Positions 8,911 through 18,561 are shown, counted from the first letter of the stretch. The stretch is 64,000 bases of DNA from Robertmurraya_A mangrovi (GCF_034427655.1 NZ_JAXOFX010000002.1:62001-126000), one strand, 5' to 3'. Made by a program: numbers and translations. The notes: generated by a model not told the origin, from the sequence alone.

Positions 8911-10629
8911 ATGAAACCGCAATTTAAACGCAATATATGGATAAGTTGGTTATTAGTCGTTCCACTTGGTATGTGGTTAATTTATCATTTCTTTCCTCCC
9001 GATTTTCATAACTTATCTTTAGATTTAGTCGCATTCTTTTTACTAATGAGCTTTGTGAGTTCCATGCCAATGGTTATCAATAACACGCCGATTTTCTTAG
9101 TTCAATGGGTTTCATTGGCGGTATTCTTAACTTTTGGGTTGTTTATAGAAATGATATTTATGCAGCTTATGATAATCATATTGCTAATCAGAGTGCGAAT
9201 CCCTAAGGAACAGCTTTATCGTCTCCCTTTAAATTCATTGATGTTTTTTCTAATCTCTGTGTCTAGTGGTTTAGCCTTCTATGCGGTTGGTGGAACACAT
9301 GGAATGAATTTAGTTGAGGAACCAAAATCGATATTATTAGTGCTGGTTTACGCCTTTGTAATATACCTATCAAACCAAATATTACTATCAATCATCTTAT
9401 ATGTAATCCATAAACATAAAAGATACCTTTTAGGGAAAGACTTTATTTGGGAAACAGCCACTACTATTTTAACGCTTCCTGTAGGAATGGTTCTCTATAT
9501 TTTATACCTTGATGTAGGATTGCTAGCTGTTCTATTTATAGGAGTACCATTTGCTAGTTTATCTATTATCCTAAATCTCTATTATTCTAGTGATAAAATT
9601 AATAATTATTTACAAAAAGCAACGGAGATTGGTCATGAACTGGCAGAACGGTTAGAAGAGAAAGAAGTAATGAACCTTTTTATCCAGAAAATATCAACGA
9701 TGTTGCCTGTAGACTTTGCTTACATTCTTGATGTAGTAAATGAAGAAGAACTTCAGTTGATTCGTAGAGTAGAAAAGGGCGAGGAAAAAGACCCTGGAAA
9801 CATTAAGCCTTTGAAAAAAAATGAAGGAATAAGTGGCCTTGTTTGGTCTACTAAGAAAGCTGCTCTATTTACGAAAAAGAAAGAATGGAAAAATATCGTT
9901 GAAGGGTATATGCCTGAATCAGTTGAAAGTGTGCTATGCGTCCCTATCGTTCGTAACAACCAAGTGGTAGGAGTACTACTTTTAGCCTCATCTCAAAAAA
10001 GAGCATATGAAAAATCCCAGCTTATGATTGTAGACATCCTTTGTTCATCTTTTGCTGTGGCAATCGAAAATGCCCGTCATTACGAGAAAACAAAGGAACA
10101 CAGTGAACGCTGTGCACTGACCAAACTCTATAATTATCGCTACTTTGATAACTTACTAAGTGAAGAGTTCAATAAACTTGAAGTAGGCGAAAGAAATTTA
10201 CTCTCATTGATTATCCTAGATATTGACCACTTTAAGAGTGTGAATGATACTTATGGGCATCAAAGCGGGAATGAGATTTTGTTTGAACTTGCTGGAAGAC
10301 TTAGAGCACTAATCGGCTCTAAAGGTACGGTCGCACGTTACGGTGGAGAGGAATTTGTTGTACTTTTGCCTGAAATTGATAAATATGAAGCACTTGAACT
10401 AGCTGAGCTTGTAAGAAGGTCCATTGCAGAAGAACCGTTTACTTTGGCCCAGCATTTAGATTGTATTGCTGGTGATTATGTTAAAGTGAACATTACGGCT
10501 TCAATTGGAGTGGCAACTGCTCCGGAAGATGCGGATGATTCGATGGCGTTGATTAGGCATGCGGATCGGGCGTTGTATGTTGGGGCGAAGCGGGCAGGTC
10601 GGAATCGGGTTGCAGAGTATATTAAGTGA
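8911..10629 (+). CDS. Membrane-bound diguanylate cyclase (multi-TM, GAF, GGDEF)
   Basis: 572-residue protein predicted to make cyclic di-GMP from GTP. It has about 7-8 hydrophobic segments up to about residue 225, a coiled linker (235-260), a GAF-like domain (about 265-390) and a GGDEF domain (about 400-572). The active site is RYGGEEF (GGEEF at 478-482), and the GTP and metal segment LDIDHFKSVNDTYGH is present, so it should be active. The inhibitory I-site RxxD that normally sits just before this motif is absent (GSKGTVA instead). The start ATG at 8911 follows AAGGGAGGG. The gene stands alone with a strong terminator, just upstream of the pilus genes, whose PilB has a c-di-GMP-type N-terminus. 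That functional link is inference. Confidence 0.92.
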   Translation: MKPQFKRNIWISWLLVVPLGMWLIYHFFPPDFHNLSLDLVAFFLLMSFVSSMPMVINNTPIFLVQWVSLAVFLTFGLFIEMIFMQLMIIILLIRVRIPKEQLYRLPLNSLMFFLISVSSGLAFYAVGGTHGMNLVEEPKSILLVLVYAFVIYLSNQILLSIILYVIHKHKRYLLGKDFIWETATTILTLPVGMVLYILYLDVGLLAVLFIGVPFASLSIILNLYYSSDKINNYLQKATEIGHELAERLEEKEVMNLFIQKISTMLPVDFAYILDVVNEEELQLIRRVEKGEEKDPGNIKPLKKNEGISGLVWSTKKAALFTKKKEWKNIVEGYMPESVESVLCVPIVRNNQVVGVLLLASSQKRAYEKSQLMIVDILCSSFAVAIENARHYEKTKEHSERCALTKLYNYRYFDNLLSEEFNKLEVGERNLLSLIILDIDHFKSVNDTYGHQSGNEILFELAGRLRALIGSKGTVARYGGEEFVVLLPEIDKYEALELAELVRRSIAEEPFTLAQHLDCIAGDYVKVNITASIGVATAPEDADDSMALIRHADRALYVGAKRAGRNRVAEYIK

Positions 10630-10630
10630 G

Positions 10631-10670
10631 AATTCCCTGTGTAATTTCTGACACAGGGAATTTTTATTTT
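10631..10670 (+). terminator. Diguanylate cyclase terminator
   Basis: Perfect 12-bp stem AATTCCCTGTGT / ACACAGGGAATT with an 8-nt loop, then TTTATTTT. The upstream gene is therefore monocistronic. Confidence 0.9.
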
Positions 10671-10785
10671 GTTGCAAAATAGTAATAAATAATGGTGTTG
10701 AAGACATAGGTAAATTGGTATAATTAAATATAGGAACAAATGATTAGTAGAACATATTTTAAATAAACTAATATGAGGTGTTTGA

Positions 10786-11640
10786 ATGCGCCGATTAATA
10801 ATGTTTATAACTATATTAATCTTGTTAACAGGTTGTTACAATAAATCTAGTATTGATAGTCAAGAAGATATTTACAAGTATATTCAAGAAGGGGACACTT
10901 CAAAAGTTATTGAACTAGTTACAAAAAAGAATATTAATGAGCAGATTAAAGATAAAGAACCCATAATTCTTTACGCTGGAAGTATTGGAAATGAAGAACT
11001 TACAATTTCATTGTTAGAAAAAGCACCCGACCTTAATATGAAGAATCATATAGGGAATAACCTTCTACACATAGCTGCAGAAAATAATATGAAAAAGTTA
11101 GTTGAAAAAATAATTATTAATAAATTAATTGATATAAATGATTTAAATAATTTTTCTATGACTCCTTTATATTTAGCGTTAACCAAAAATAATAATGATT
11201 TAGCTAAATTATTGCTTAGAAATAATGCTGACCCTAATGTTGCTAATATGGAAGGGTTTACTCCCCTACATGAAGCTGCTTCTAAAAATAATGAAGAAAT
11301 AGTTAAGATCCTTATAAAAAAGGGTGCTTCTGTAGATACAGCTACCTCGACTATGTTAACTCCTCTTATGATTGCAGCTCAAAATGGACAAACAGAAATA
11401 GTTAAACTGTTAATAAATAAAGGTGCAGATATTAACGTAGTAGATGTTGACGGCTACAGCGCGTTAGCCTACGCTATCCTATCAAACCAAACCGAGTCAA
11501 CTAAACTATTATTATCATATAATTCCAAACAAGATATAAAGGTGTCAGGAGACCACAGTTTAATTGATTTAGCTAAAATGAATAATAATAATGAATTGGT
11601 AAAAATAATTGAGGGGAGTGGAAAAAGTGAAAAAGATTAG
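10786..11640 (+). CDS. Ankyrin-repeat lipoprotein
   Basis: 284-residue protein with a lipoprotein signal peptide (basic MRR, hydrophobic core, lipobox LTGC with Cys at about 17), so it should be lipid-anchored on the outer face of the membrane. The rest is ankyrin repeats: helix-turn-helix units such as GFTPLHEAASKNNEEIVKIL and MTPLMIAAQNGQTEIVKLL, about six copies between residues 35 and 270. Ankyrin repeats bind proteins and give no catalytic clue. TGAGGTG precedes the ATG. The gene overlaps the next one by 14 bp, which suggests translational coupling and a shared role. It is AT-rich and belongs to the accessory block. Confidence 0.85.
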   Translation: MRRLIMFITILILLTGCYNKSSIDSQEDIYKYIQEGDTSKVIELVTKKNINEQIKDKEPIILYAGSIGNEELTISLLEKAPDLNMKNHIGNNLLHIAAENNMKKLVEKIIINKLIDINDLNNFSMTPLYLALTKNNNDLAKLLLRNNADPNVANMEGFTPLHEAASKNNEEIVKILIKKGASVDTATSTMLTPLMIAAQNGQTEIVKLLINKGADINVVDVDGYSALAYAILSNQTESTKLLLSYNSKQDIKVSGDHSLIDLAKMNNNNELVKIIEGSGKSEKD

Positions 11641-14600
11641 CCAATTGACAATTGTTTTAATATTAATACTCTCAGTCATATTACAAGGAAGTATATCGGT
11701 TCAAGAAGTAAAAGCCAATACGTCAAAATTTCATATACTTGAAATTGTAGATAACGGTGAGAGTAAATTAAGGTCTATTCTAGATGTTAATTTGTATGAA
11801 GTCACTAAAATAAGGATGAAGGAATTTGTTTCTGAGCGTAACGATATAGATGGACTCTATGATGCCATTTATATAGGAGAAGGTACATATAGTCCAGCAC
11901 TTCCAACACTAGACCCAAATCCCTTTACACAAGATACATCTAAGTTAAACTTGCTTACAAGTTCAACTACAGCAAGGGAAAAATCACATAATACATTAGG
12001 TGTAATGAACGATATAACTAAATTAAAAGCTGATGAAATATTAAGATATTATGTAAATAAGGGTCTGCCCCTTATCATGCATAGTAGCATAGCTAACCAA
12101 TCTTCCGAATTCCTTAAACAGGAAGATAAAAAATCTATATTAAAAGATACTTTTTTCAAATCTGAGATTCTGTCTCAAAAAAATGTGTATGTGATTGACA
12201 ACTTAACGAGTTTTCCTACAAAGCAAATAGAACCTCAAATGATTAAGCCTAAAATTTCAGATGTTACTGTAAGTACAACAAATAACGAAAACCCTAAAGT
12301 TAAAACGGAAATGAAATTTAAGTTTAAGATTTTAAAAGGTAACCCAGATCAACTAACCGCTAATTTTTACATTGACCTAGACTACAATAACCGATTTTCA
12401 CAAGAGGAAATTCTAGTCTCCAAGAGTGCTAGAAGCTTAACAAGACTTCAAGATGAATACGAATTATCCTATCGACTTCCAAAGGGTTACTCTGGCCCTA
12501 GGTTTTGGAAATTAGAGTTAGTCAATGAGACAGATTTAAAGGACATTAGAAAAGGTTCATTCAATTTTCAAGGTGAGAAGGTTGAAATAAAAATCCTCCA
12601 GGTGTTACCTACTAATGGATCAGGAAATTTAATTAATGTCCTAAATTCAATTCCTGATAAAGCAAACAATATAATCGAGACAAATGAATTTAAGATGATA
12701 ATTGATACTGTAACTATTGATGCATTTATAAAGCCTGATTCAAGTTCAAAAAGCTATAGCAAGATTAACGATGGCTACTACAACATGATTGTATTTGGAT
12801 TTAAAGATCAATATGGAGATCAGTCAATAACGCCTGCAGCAGCTCAACAGTTAAGAAAATATGTCGAAACAGGACAAGGCTTATTCCTTACTCACGACAC
12901 ATTCAGGAGAGACCGGAGTTCTTCAAATAATGACGTACTACTAGCAACCAACAATTGGTTAAAATATTTATTTGATTTATCTGGTCAGAATTATGAACTT
13001 AAAACTGCTACAAACAGTACGACTTTAGCGGAAAAACTAGAGAACCCTGGTAAATATTATGTAGAACATAATTTTGGCCGTAGCGGCGTAGCTACTACAA
13101 CAAAGATAAAACAGGTCAATAAAGGATTAATTACAGAATATCCTTATAAACTAAGTGAAGCAATTGATGTAGCAAATACTCATTCCCAATATTTTGCTAT
13201 TAATCTTGAAGATCCTGAAGTCACACCTTGGTACAATTTAACTTCAAAGCATAGGGATAATGATGATAGCTGGAATCACTATTATATCTATTCATATAAA
13301 AATATTACTTATTCCGGTGCTGGTCATACAACGAATAATTTTAGTTCTGAAGAACAAAGGCTATTTGTTAATACATTGTATAGATCATTTCTGAGTTCTA
13401 ATCACCAGCCAGAAATCTTGTTGCTAGATCCTAAGGAAAATGAAAAAATTCCATCATATCAAGACATTAACATTACTTATCAAGTAGAAGACTTAGATTT
13501 AGTTGATCGTTTTCTTGATACAAAATTATATATTAATAATCAACTTGTATTAGAGAAAAACAAGATTCCTAATGGATCAATTGTTCCTTATATGTATAAA
13601 CATGGGCTAGACCAAGGTGGATCGATTGATATAAGAATAGAAGTTAGTGATCAAAAAGGAGCCAAAAGGTTTAAAAACTTTAGACTTCAAGTTGAAAAAG
13701 AGGAAACAGACTTTGGATTATCTAGACAGATTACACATAACCAACTTAAAGTTGGTGAACCATATAAGATTCAGTATGCTATTAATCCAAAGGTACTTAA
13801 TTTACCTGAACAGACTTTCAATACAAAACTTTTAAAGCCAATTGCTCTATATGATGATCATCTGACTGAATCACTTGTAGGCTCTAACATTACTCTTCTA
13901 GAATCAACAGATTTAGTAAATGGAGAAGCAGTGTCCTTTGTTGGTAATCAGAGTGCTAATGAACTAGAGAGTCGCATTGCAAATGGAGTATATGAAGACA
14001 TACAAAAAGAATACGTTTCCATAAAAGAGATGAATTTAATTTTAGAGGATCTCATAAATAAAAATAATAATCCATTTGTAAATGGAAAAAATCTAGGTCC
14101 GGTTATAAAAGGATTCGATTCTATAGAAAGTCACGAGACTTTCTATCTCCCAATCATAGATAACTACAAAAAAGTAATGAAAATTGCTCAGTTTTCCAAT
14201 CTTCATTACAATGATCGTAATGGTACCAATGCAAGGATTACTGCTAAGTTAGTTGGCTTCATCGGTGGGGTTAATAAAAAAGTTAGATTATCATTTCAAG
14301 AAGAATTTCCAGCGGGAATTAAAATTGAAACAAATGACGTTTCAGGATTAAGTTTAGTAACTCGCAATCTTTCCAATGGTAAGACATCTATTAAAGGTGA
14401 AATTCCTGACATTTTATATACACAACAACCTAATGGAAGCTATATAGCTCAACCAGTAAACTTTGATATTTTTATAACACCTACAAATTCTGGTTTGTAT
14501 GAATTGAATAATTCTAATGTAATAGAAAACACAACAACAAAAAAACAATATAAATTCCCTAACTTGCTTTTTGAAGCAAAGGATGGGATGAAAGGTTTTA

Positions 14601-15685
14601 CAGCACCGAACAAAATGACCCTTTATGTTGGTGCTGACAGCAAAAAGGTTCCTTTAGTTTTTGACCCTGATAATGCTATTGAAGAACGATTAATTAAAGA
14701 AATAAGATGGGACCTTCTAGACACGAACATTGCAACAATAGATAATTCCGGGATTATTACCGGAAGAAATGAAGGTATAACAAAATTAAAGGTTAGGGTC
14801 GAAGATATTTTCGGAACTATACACCCTTCTAGAGATTCTTGGGTGGAGATTGAAATAGAAGTAATTAACCCGGTTAAGTCTATCTCGGCCCCGGAACAGA
14901 TTAACCTATATGTAGGTGAAAAGGTTGATTATCGAATTGAAGTACAGCCAGAAAGTGCCAGAAATAATCTGATATGGGATTTAGGAAATATCTCTATCAT
15001 AAATGTAGATAAAACAAACGGGAAAATCGAGGGATTGAAAGCTGGGGAAACAACAATTACTCTTAGAGGAATATCTGATAATGGTGAACCTATTACTAAA
15101 ACAACTAAAGTAATTGTAAAGCAGAAAGTTACGAATATAACATTAAATCCAGCTACAGTTACATTAAATGTTGGTCAATCCTATAATTTAGGTGATGTAA
15201 AAGTCACTGTATCTCCTGAGGATGCATCGGACAAAGGATTTAAATGGATAAAGGATTCTAATCAATTTATAGAGTTTAGTGGAAATACGGTTGAGGCTGT
15301 TCAACCTGGTACCACATCGATTAAAGTTTTGTCAGACGATGGAAATGCACAAACAGATTTAAGAGTTATAGTACTTTCGCCGCTACAGGGGATAAAATTT
15401 GATCCGAGTACTAAACAAGTCAGAAAAGGAAGCACTCTTAATTTGAAAGGATATTTAAAGAAACTACCTAACAATACAACGACTAGAGTTGGTAGTATCT
15501 CATTTAGAGTAGATAATAATGACCTTGCATCCGTTAACGAGGATGGTCAATTCTATGCTAAGAGATTAGGTACAGTAACCGTTACAGCTGAGCTTGAAGC
15601 TGAAGGTAAAACATTCAAAACAGAAATGGAAATAAAAATAGTAAATCAAAACGACGATAAAAATAGTAATGGAGATTTGTACTAA
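11627..15685 (+). CDS. Large secreted DUF5057-like protein with Big_2 Ig-like repeats
   Basis: 1352-residue exported protein. The GTG at 11627 is chosen because GAGGGGAG ends 8 nt before it and a proper signal peptide follows (MKKISQLTIV..., cleavage expected after VKA near residue 29). Two segments resemble class I glutamine-amidotransferase-like folds: about 33-180 (HILEIV ... YDAIYIGEG ... LRYYVNKGLPLIMHSSI) and about 320-460 (VEIKILQVLP ... YNMIVFGF ... LRKYVETGQGLFLTHDTF). I recall this architecture as DUF5057. An Ig-like segment and about four Big_2-type domains follow at the C-terminus (e.g. YVGEKVDYRIEVQPESA). There is no LPxTG or other anchor. It converges with the minor pilin operon. 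An adhesin or pilus-tip role is inference. Confidence 0.85.
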   Translation: MKKISQLTIVLILILSVILQGSISVQEVKANTSKFHILEIVDNGESKLRSILDVNLYEVTKIRMKEFVSERNDIDGLYDAIYIGEGTYSPALPTLDPNPFTQDTSKLNLLTSSTTAREKSHNTLGVMNDITKLKADEILRYYVNKGLPLIMHSSIANQSSEFLKQEDKKSILKDTFFKSEILSQKNVYVIDNLTSFPTKQIEPQMIKPKISDVTVSTTNNENPKVKTEMKFKFKILKGNPDQLTANFYIDLDYNNRFSQEEILVSKSARSLTRLQDEYELSYRLPKGYSGPRFWKLELVNETDLKDIRKGSFNFQGEKVEIKILQVLPTNGSGNLINVLNSIPDKANNIIETNEFKMIIDTVTIDAFIKPDSSSKSYSKINDGYYNMIVFGFKDQYGDQSITPAAAQQLRKYVETGQGLFLTHDTFRRDRSSSNNDVLLATNNWLKYLFDLSGQNYELKTATNSTTLAEKLENPGKYYVEHNFGRSGVATTTKIKQVNKGLITEYPYKLSEAIDVANTHSQYFAINLEDPEVTPWYNLTSKHRDNDDSWNHYYIYSYKNITYSGAGHTTNNFSSEEQRLFVNTLYRSFLSSNHQPEILLLDPKENEKIPSYQDINITYQVEDLDLVDRFLDTKLYINNQLVLEKNKIPNGSIVPYMYKHGLDQGGSIDIRIEVSDQKGAKRFKNFRLQVEKEETDFGLSRQITHNQLKVGEPYKIQYAINPKVLNLPEQTFNTKLLKPIALYDDHLTESLVGSNITLLESTDLVNGEAVSFVGNQSANELESRIANGVYEDIQKEYVSIKEMNLILEDLINKNNNPFVNGKNLGPVIKGFDSIESHETFYLPIIDNYKKVMKIAQFSNLHYNDRNGTNARITAKLVGFIGGVNKKVRLSFQEEFPAGIKIETNDVSGLSLVTRNLSNGKTSIKGEIPDILYTQQPNGSYIAQPVNFDIFITPTNSGLYELNNSNVIENTTTKKQYKFPNLLFEAKDGMKGFTAPNKMTLYVGADSKKVPLVFDPDNAIEERLIKEIRWDLLDTNIATIDNSGIITGRNEGITKLKVRVEDIFGTIHPSRDSWVEIEIEVINPVKSISAPEQINLYVGEKVDYRIEVQPESARNNLIWDLGNISIINVDKTNGKIEGLKAGETTITLRGISDNGEPITKTTKVIVKQKVTNITLNPATVTLNVGQSYNLGDVKVTVSPEDASDKGFKWIKDSNQFIEFSGNTVEAVQPGTTSIKVLSDDGNAQTDLRVIVLSPLQGIKFDPSTKQVRKGSTLNLKGYLKKLPNNTTTRVGSISFRVDNNDLASVNEDGQFYAKRLGTVTVTAELEAEGKTFKTEMEIKIVNQNDDKNSNGDLY

Positions 15686-15690
15686 TACTA

Positions 15691-15728
15691 AAGGGTGCTT
15701 CCGTAGACGAAGCACCCTTAATTTTTTT
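15691..15728 (+). terminator. Terminator between convergent operons
   Basis: Perfect 11-bp stem AAGGGTGCTTC / GAAGCACCCTT, then AATTTTTTT in the plus direction. The stop codon of the minus-strand gene lies inside the 3' arm. The minus-direction tail (TAGTATTAGT) is much weaker. Confidence 0.9.
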
Positions 15729-17286
15729 CTATAGGATCAGTTAGGAATAATAGCTGATTTACTCTAGGTAGACCTTGTGATTGATTAATAAACAGTGTTT
15801 TATTATTTGAGATTACTAGTCGTGAATCATTTATAATTCTCGAAGGTGTAAAATTTAAGTCTTCACTACCTATGCTCACAGTTCCACGGAAGCTATTGAC
15901 TTCTAAATCGCCTCTAGCAAATAAACCACCTGTAATTGAAATATAGGAACCAACTGCATATAATTGAGCATCACTAGCGGTATAGAAATAGGCATTAAGT
16001 TTGTAACTTGAAAAGTCTGGATTTGAAAATTTATTAATTTTAGCAATTTTCAAGGTCTTTTCATTAAGAAGTATTAGTTCACCTGTATTTCCATTATCGT
16101 AAGAAAAACCAGTAATATTGGCGTCTATCACATCAGCATTTCCTAATACATAGACCGTAGAATCAAACGCCACATCTCCTTTTATAGTGAGATTACCTGT
16201 AATAAGTAGATTAGCTTGTACATTTAATTTTTCTGTCCCTATATTTTCAATATGAGCATCACCATCAATAATTAGCCATTGGCCTTTTTCTATTTTAAAT
16301 AGTGGCTCATTTCCGAAGGTTCTACTATTAGGCTCTATAAAAATATCTTTATTAATGTAATAACTTTTATTTGAATTTGTAGCTTCCGAAGTATTGAGTA
16401 TGTTTTCTACCATGTAAGAAAGTTGATTGAATTGAATGCTATTACTAGTTTCAATGTATGTAGCACTCACTCCCAATTCAATTAGCTTATCAATCATTGT
16501 CCTTGGAATATTTACCTCGATATATTTTTCATCAGGTATAAAATACCTAGGTGTATACTCTTCCTTTTCAAAACCTTTGGACAACTCGTTAACTTGTATA
16601 GTTCTCCATGCACTAGGATGTCTTGGATTCATCTCTGAGTCCCTATAACAGGATGTAGTAGAACAATACTGAATAGGACCATAAATCTCAATGTTACTAT
16701 TAGGACTTGCTATTGATAACTCCGTTTTTCTAGTTTTTCTCTCGCTATTAAATATATATCTAGCTTCATCACTTAAGAATAATGCTTCGTTAGCGTAGAT
16801 ATCTCCATCTTTTACATAAATGGAGCCATTCATAGTAAGATCTTTTCTAGAGCCCAGAGCATACTTTAAAAAGCTTGGCATTGCTGTAACATATAGCCTC
16901 TGAGTATATTTATTACCCGCAGAGTTATAGCTAGAGGACACATCAAAAACTCTTGTATAATCTACATTTAAATCAATATTAAAATTGGTACTTACATCGA
17001 TTATTTCATATTTAGCTGGATTTGATAGAATCTCTTCTATAACCTTTTGATATTCTGTTATATCCATTGTCGCAGTATACTTTGAGTTGATAGTTGACTT
17101 AATGTAGGCAATACCTTCATTAACCTCTTTAATAGCATCTAGATTATGAGTCACTTCATCTTCTCTAATCGAAGTTCGTTTTGCTCCTCCAATACTTGCC
17201 GATAATATTGATATTCCCAGTACTGTGAAAGTTAGCATCATGAGCAATACCACTAATAGAGAAGAACCATTTTCATTTTTAAACAT
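15718..17286 (-). CDS. PilX/GspK-like minor pilin protein
   Basis: 522-residue protein with a short prepilin-type N-terminus: MFKNENG, then a 20-residue hydrophobic helix starting SSLLVVLLMM. Like PilX_N and GspK proteins it lacks the Glu at position +5 found in major pilins, a feature linked to tip position. The large exported part includes a stretch rich in short beta-strand repeats (NLTIKGDVAF, VYVLGNADVI, GSIYVKDGDIYA) that looks like a beta-helix. It is the third gene of a minus-strand operon, 13 bp after a PilW-like gene. Function as a pilus tip or priming subunit is inferred from position and the N-terminus. Confidence 0.8.
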   Translation of the reverse strand: MFKNENGSSLLVVLLMMLTFTVLGISILSASIGGAKRTSIREDEVTHNLDAIKEVNEGIAYIKSTINSKYTATMDITEYQKVIEEILSNPAKYEIIDVSTNFNIDLNVDYTRVFDVSSSYNSAGNKYTQRLYVTAMPSFLKYALGSRKDLTMNGSIYVKDGDIYANEALFLSDEARYIFNSERKTRKTELSIASPNSNIEIYGPIQYCSTTSCYRDSEMNPRHPSAWRTIQVNELSKGFEKEEYTPRYFIPDEKYIEVNIPRTMIDKLIELGVSATYIETSNSIQFNQLSYMVENILNTSEATNSNKSYYINKDIFIEPNSRTFGNEPLFKIEKGQWLIIDGDAHIENIGTEKLNVQANLLITGNLTIKGDVAFDSTVYVLGNADVIDANITGFSYDNGNTGELILLNEKTLKIAKINKFSNPDFSSYKLNAYFYTASDAQLYAVGSYISITGGLFARGDLEVNSFRGTVSIGSEDLNFTPSRIINDSRLVISNNKTLFINQSQGLPRVNQLLFLTDPIEKN

Positions 17287-17299
17287 AAAATCACTCCAG

Positions 17300-17935
17300 T
17301 TAAAAGCCGAATGTACTTTTTAAAATTATAGGTTCTGTCTTTAATAGATTCCTTTGTTTAGAATCTGTTAAAACTAAATTTAAAGATATGATTCCGTGTT
17401 TACATTTACCAACCGAATCGTTTTTTGTACACTGGTTAATTTCTACATAGGAATGCTCAGTAACTCCATTTGCTGTTACTGTGCTGTTACTAGAATGTTC
17501 AGTGGAAATCTCTTGAATTTTTTCGGGAACGCCACTAAGGCCGCATTCTCCGCCGCATTTTTTTATAAAGAAGTTGTTCTTAACACTGTCAAAGTATATA
17601 ACTATCTGAGTGTCAATCACGTTGGAGTCTTCCACGAGATAGCGATTGACTGTTTTCTCCCTTAGTCTTGTTAATTGAATCCCTTTATCTCCAGTAGATG
17701 CATTGGAATAGTTATCTACATAGTTTGGGCTATTTTCATATTGAACATTTAATAACATGGTTGCAATATAGTCTGCATCATCTCTTAATTTACCTTCTAT
17801 CCCTATCTTCTGATAGAGTTTTATACCAGTGATAAATACACTATATATAACAGTCGAAATAATTGTCATGATTACTAACGTTATTAAAACTTCAATCAAT
17901 GTCATACCTTGATTATTTTTTAATAATTTATTCAT
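17300..17935 (-). CDS. PilW/GspJ-like minor pilin
   Basis: 211-residue prepilin-like protein. A 10-residue leader ends NNQG, followed by the mature N-terminus MTLIEVLITLVIMTIIS, with the class III prepilin cleavage site after Gly10 and Glu at mature position 5. A four-cysteine segment (KKCGGECG) and a CTKNDSVGKC pair may form disulfides outside the cell. The start overlaps the end of the upstream PilV-like gene by 8 bp, a sign of translational coupling. It needs the prepilin peptidase encoded at 26920. Confidence 0.85.
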   Translation of the reverse strand: MNKLLKNNQGMTLIEVLITLVIMTIISTVIYSVFITGIKLYQKIGIEGKLRDDADYIATMLLNVQYENSPNYVDNYSNASTGDKGIQLTRLREKTVNRYLVEDSNVIDTQIVIYFDSVKNNFFIKKCGGECGLSGVPEKIQEISTEHSSNSTVTANGVTEHSYVEINQCTKNDSVGKCKHGIISLNLVLTDSKQRNLLKTEPIILKSTFGF

Positions 17936-18413
17936 TTTTTATTAACCCCTCAGCTATTGCCTCTTGATCATGGTCACCCCATTTTACTCTAACTAGGGCA
18001 GAAATTAAGTACTCAGGATGTATAGGATGTTCCGATAAAATCACTTCAGTAGTAAAGGTAACGTTGTTAATTTTATTTGAGAAGAACCCATTACAAATAT
18101 CAGCATCCGAAAAGTATAAATTATCGGGAGTATTCGAGCTTTTTTCGCTGCAACTTCTTATTGTAATTTTATCAACAGAAGGAGTTTCCAAGTAGTTCTT
18201 AAAGGTTTGGAAGTCCTGCTGCTCAACGTAATGCAAAACATTTCTGGCTACATTAATCCCAACGGTCTTATTTTCGTTTACTTTTGTATATGAATAAGCT
18301 TGATTAAAAAAAGCTAGGATAGAAATAAATAAAATTCCTAGAATGGATATAGACAGTAGTACTTCAAGTAAAGTTAAACCTGCATCATTTCGAAAAAAAT
18401 TACTATTTATCAT
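17928..18413 (-). CDS. PilV/GspI-like minor pilin
   Basis: 161-residue prepilin-like protein and the first gene of the minus-strand operon. The leader ends RNDAG and the mature helix begins LTLLEVLLSISILGIL (Glu at +5). Two cysteines lie in the globular part (IRSCSEKS, ADICNGF). AGAAGGCGAG precedes the ATG. The pair is divergent from the main pilus operon, sharing a 148-bp intergenic region. In Gram-negative systems PilV, PilW and PilX proteins form a priming complex at the tip; the same job here is inference. Confidence 0.85.
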   Translation of the reverse strand: MINSNFFRNDAGLTLLEVLLSISILGILFISILAFFNQAYSYTKVNENKTVGINVARNVLHYVEQQDFQTFKNYLETPSVDKITIRSCSEKSSNTPDNLYFSDADICNGFFSNKINNVTFTTEVILSEHPIHPEYLISALVRVKWGDHDQEAIAEGLIKNE

Positions 18414-18444
18414 TTACTCGCCTTCTTTCAAAATACCTAATATT

Positions 18445-18450
18445 ATTATA
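18445..18450 (-). promoter_or_regulatory. Candidate -10 box for the minor pilin operon
   Basis: TATAAT on the minus strand, about 30 bp upstream of the first minor pilin start. I could not find a convincing -35 at a standard distance, so this is only a candidate. Confidence 0.35.
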
Positions 18451-18561
18451 CAATATTTAAGAGTCGAGAAATGTCTATATAGGACGAAAATAGTACTTTC
18501 CACGAAATTGTAGAAAATAGATATTAGTAGGTTTTTATACTTATTTAAAAGGGGTGAAAAA

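Noticed and set aside
8706..8933. 75-residue minus-strand open frame before the diguanylate cyclase
   Set aside because: It covers the AT-rich leader and the start of the opposite gene, with no ribosome-binding site or recognisable sequence. The leader itself shows only a weak possible promoter.
10786..15685. Toxin-immunity pair (ankyrin protein plus large secreted protein)
   Set aside because: The large protein ends in Ig-like domains with no toxin-like C-terminal domain, and the ankyrin protein is an exported lipoprotein, so a polymorphic toxin reading is not supported.
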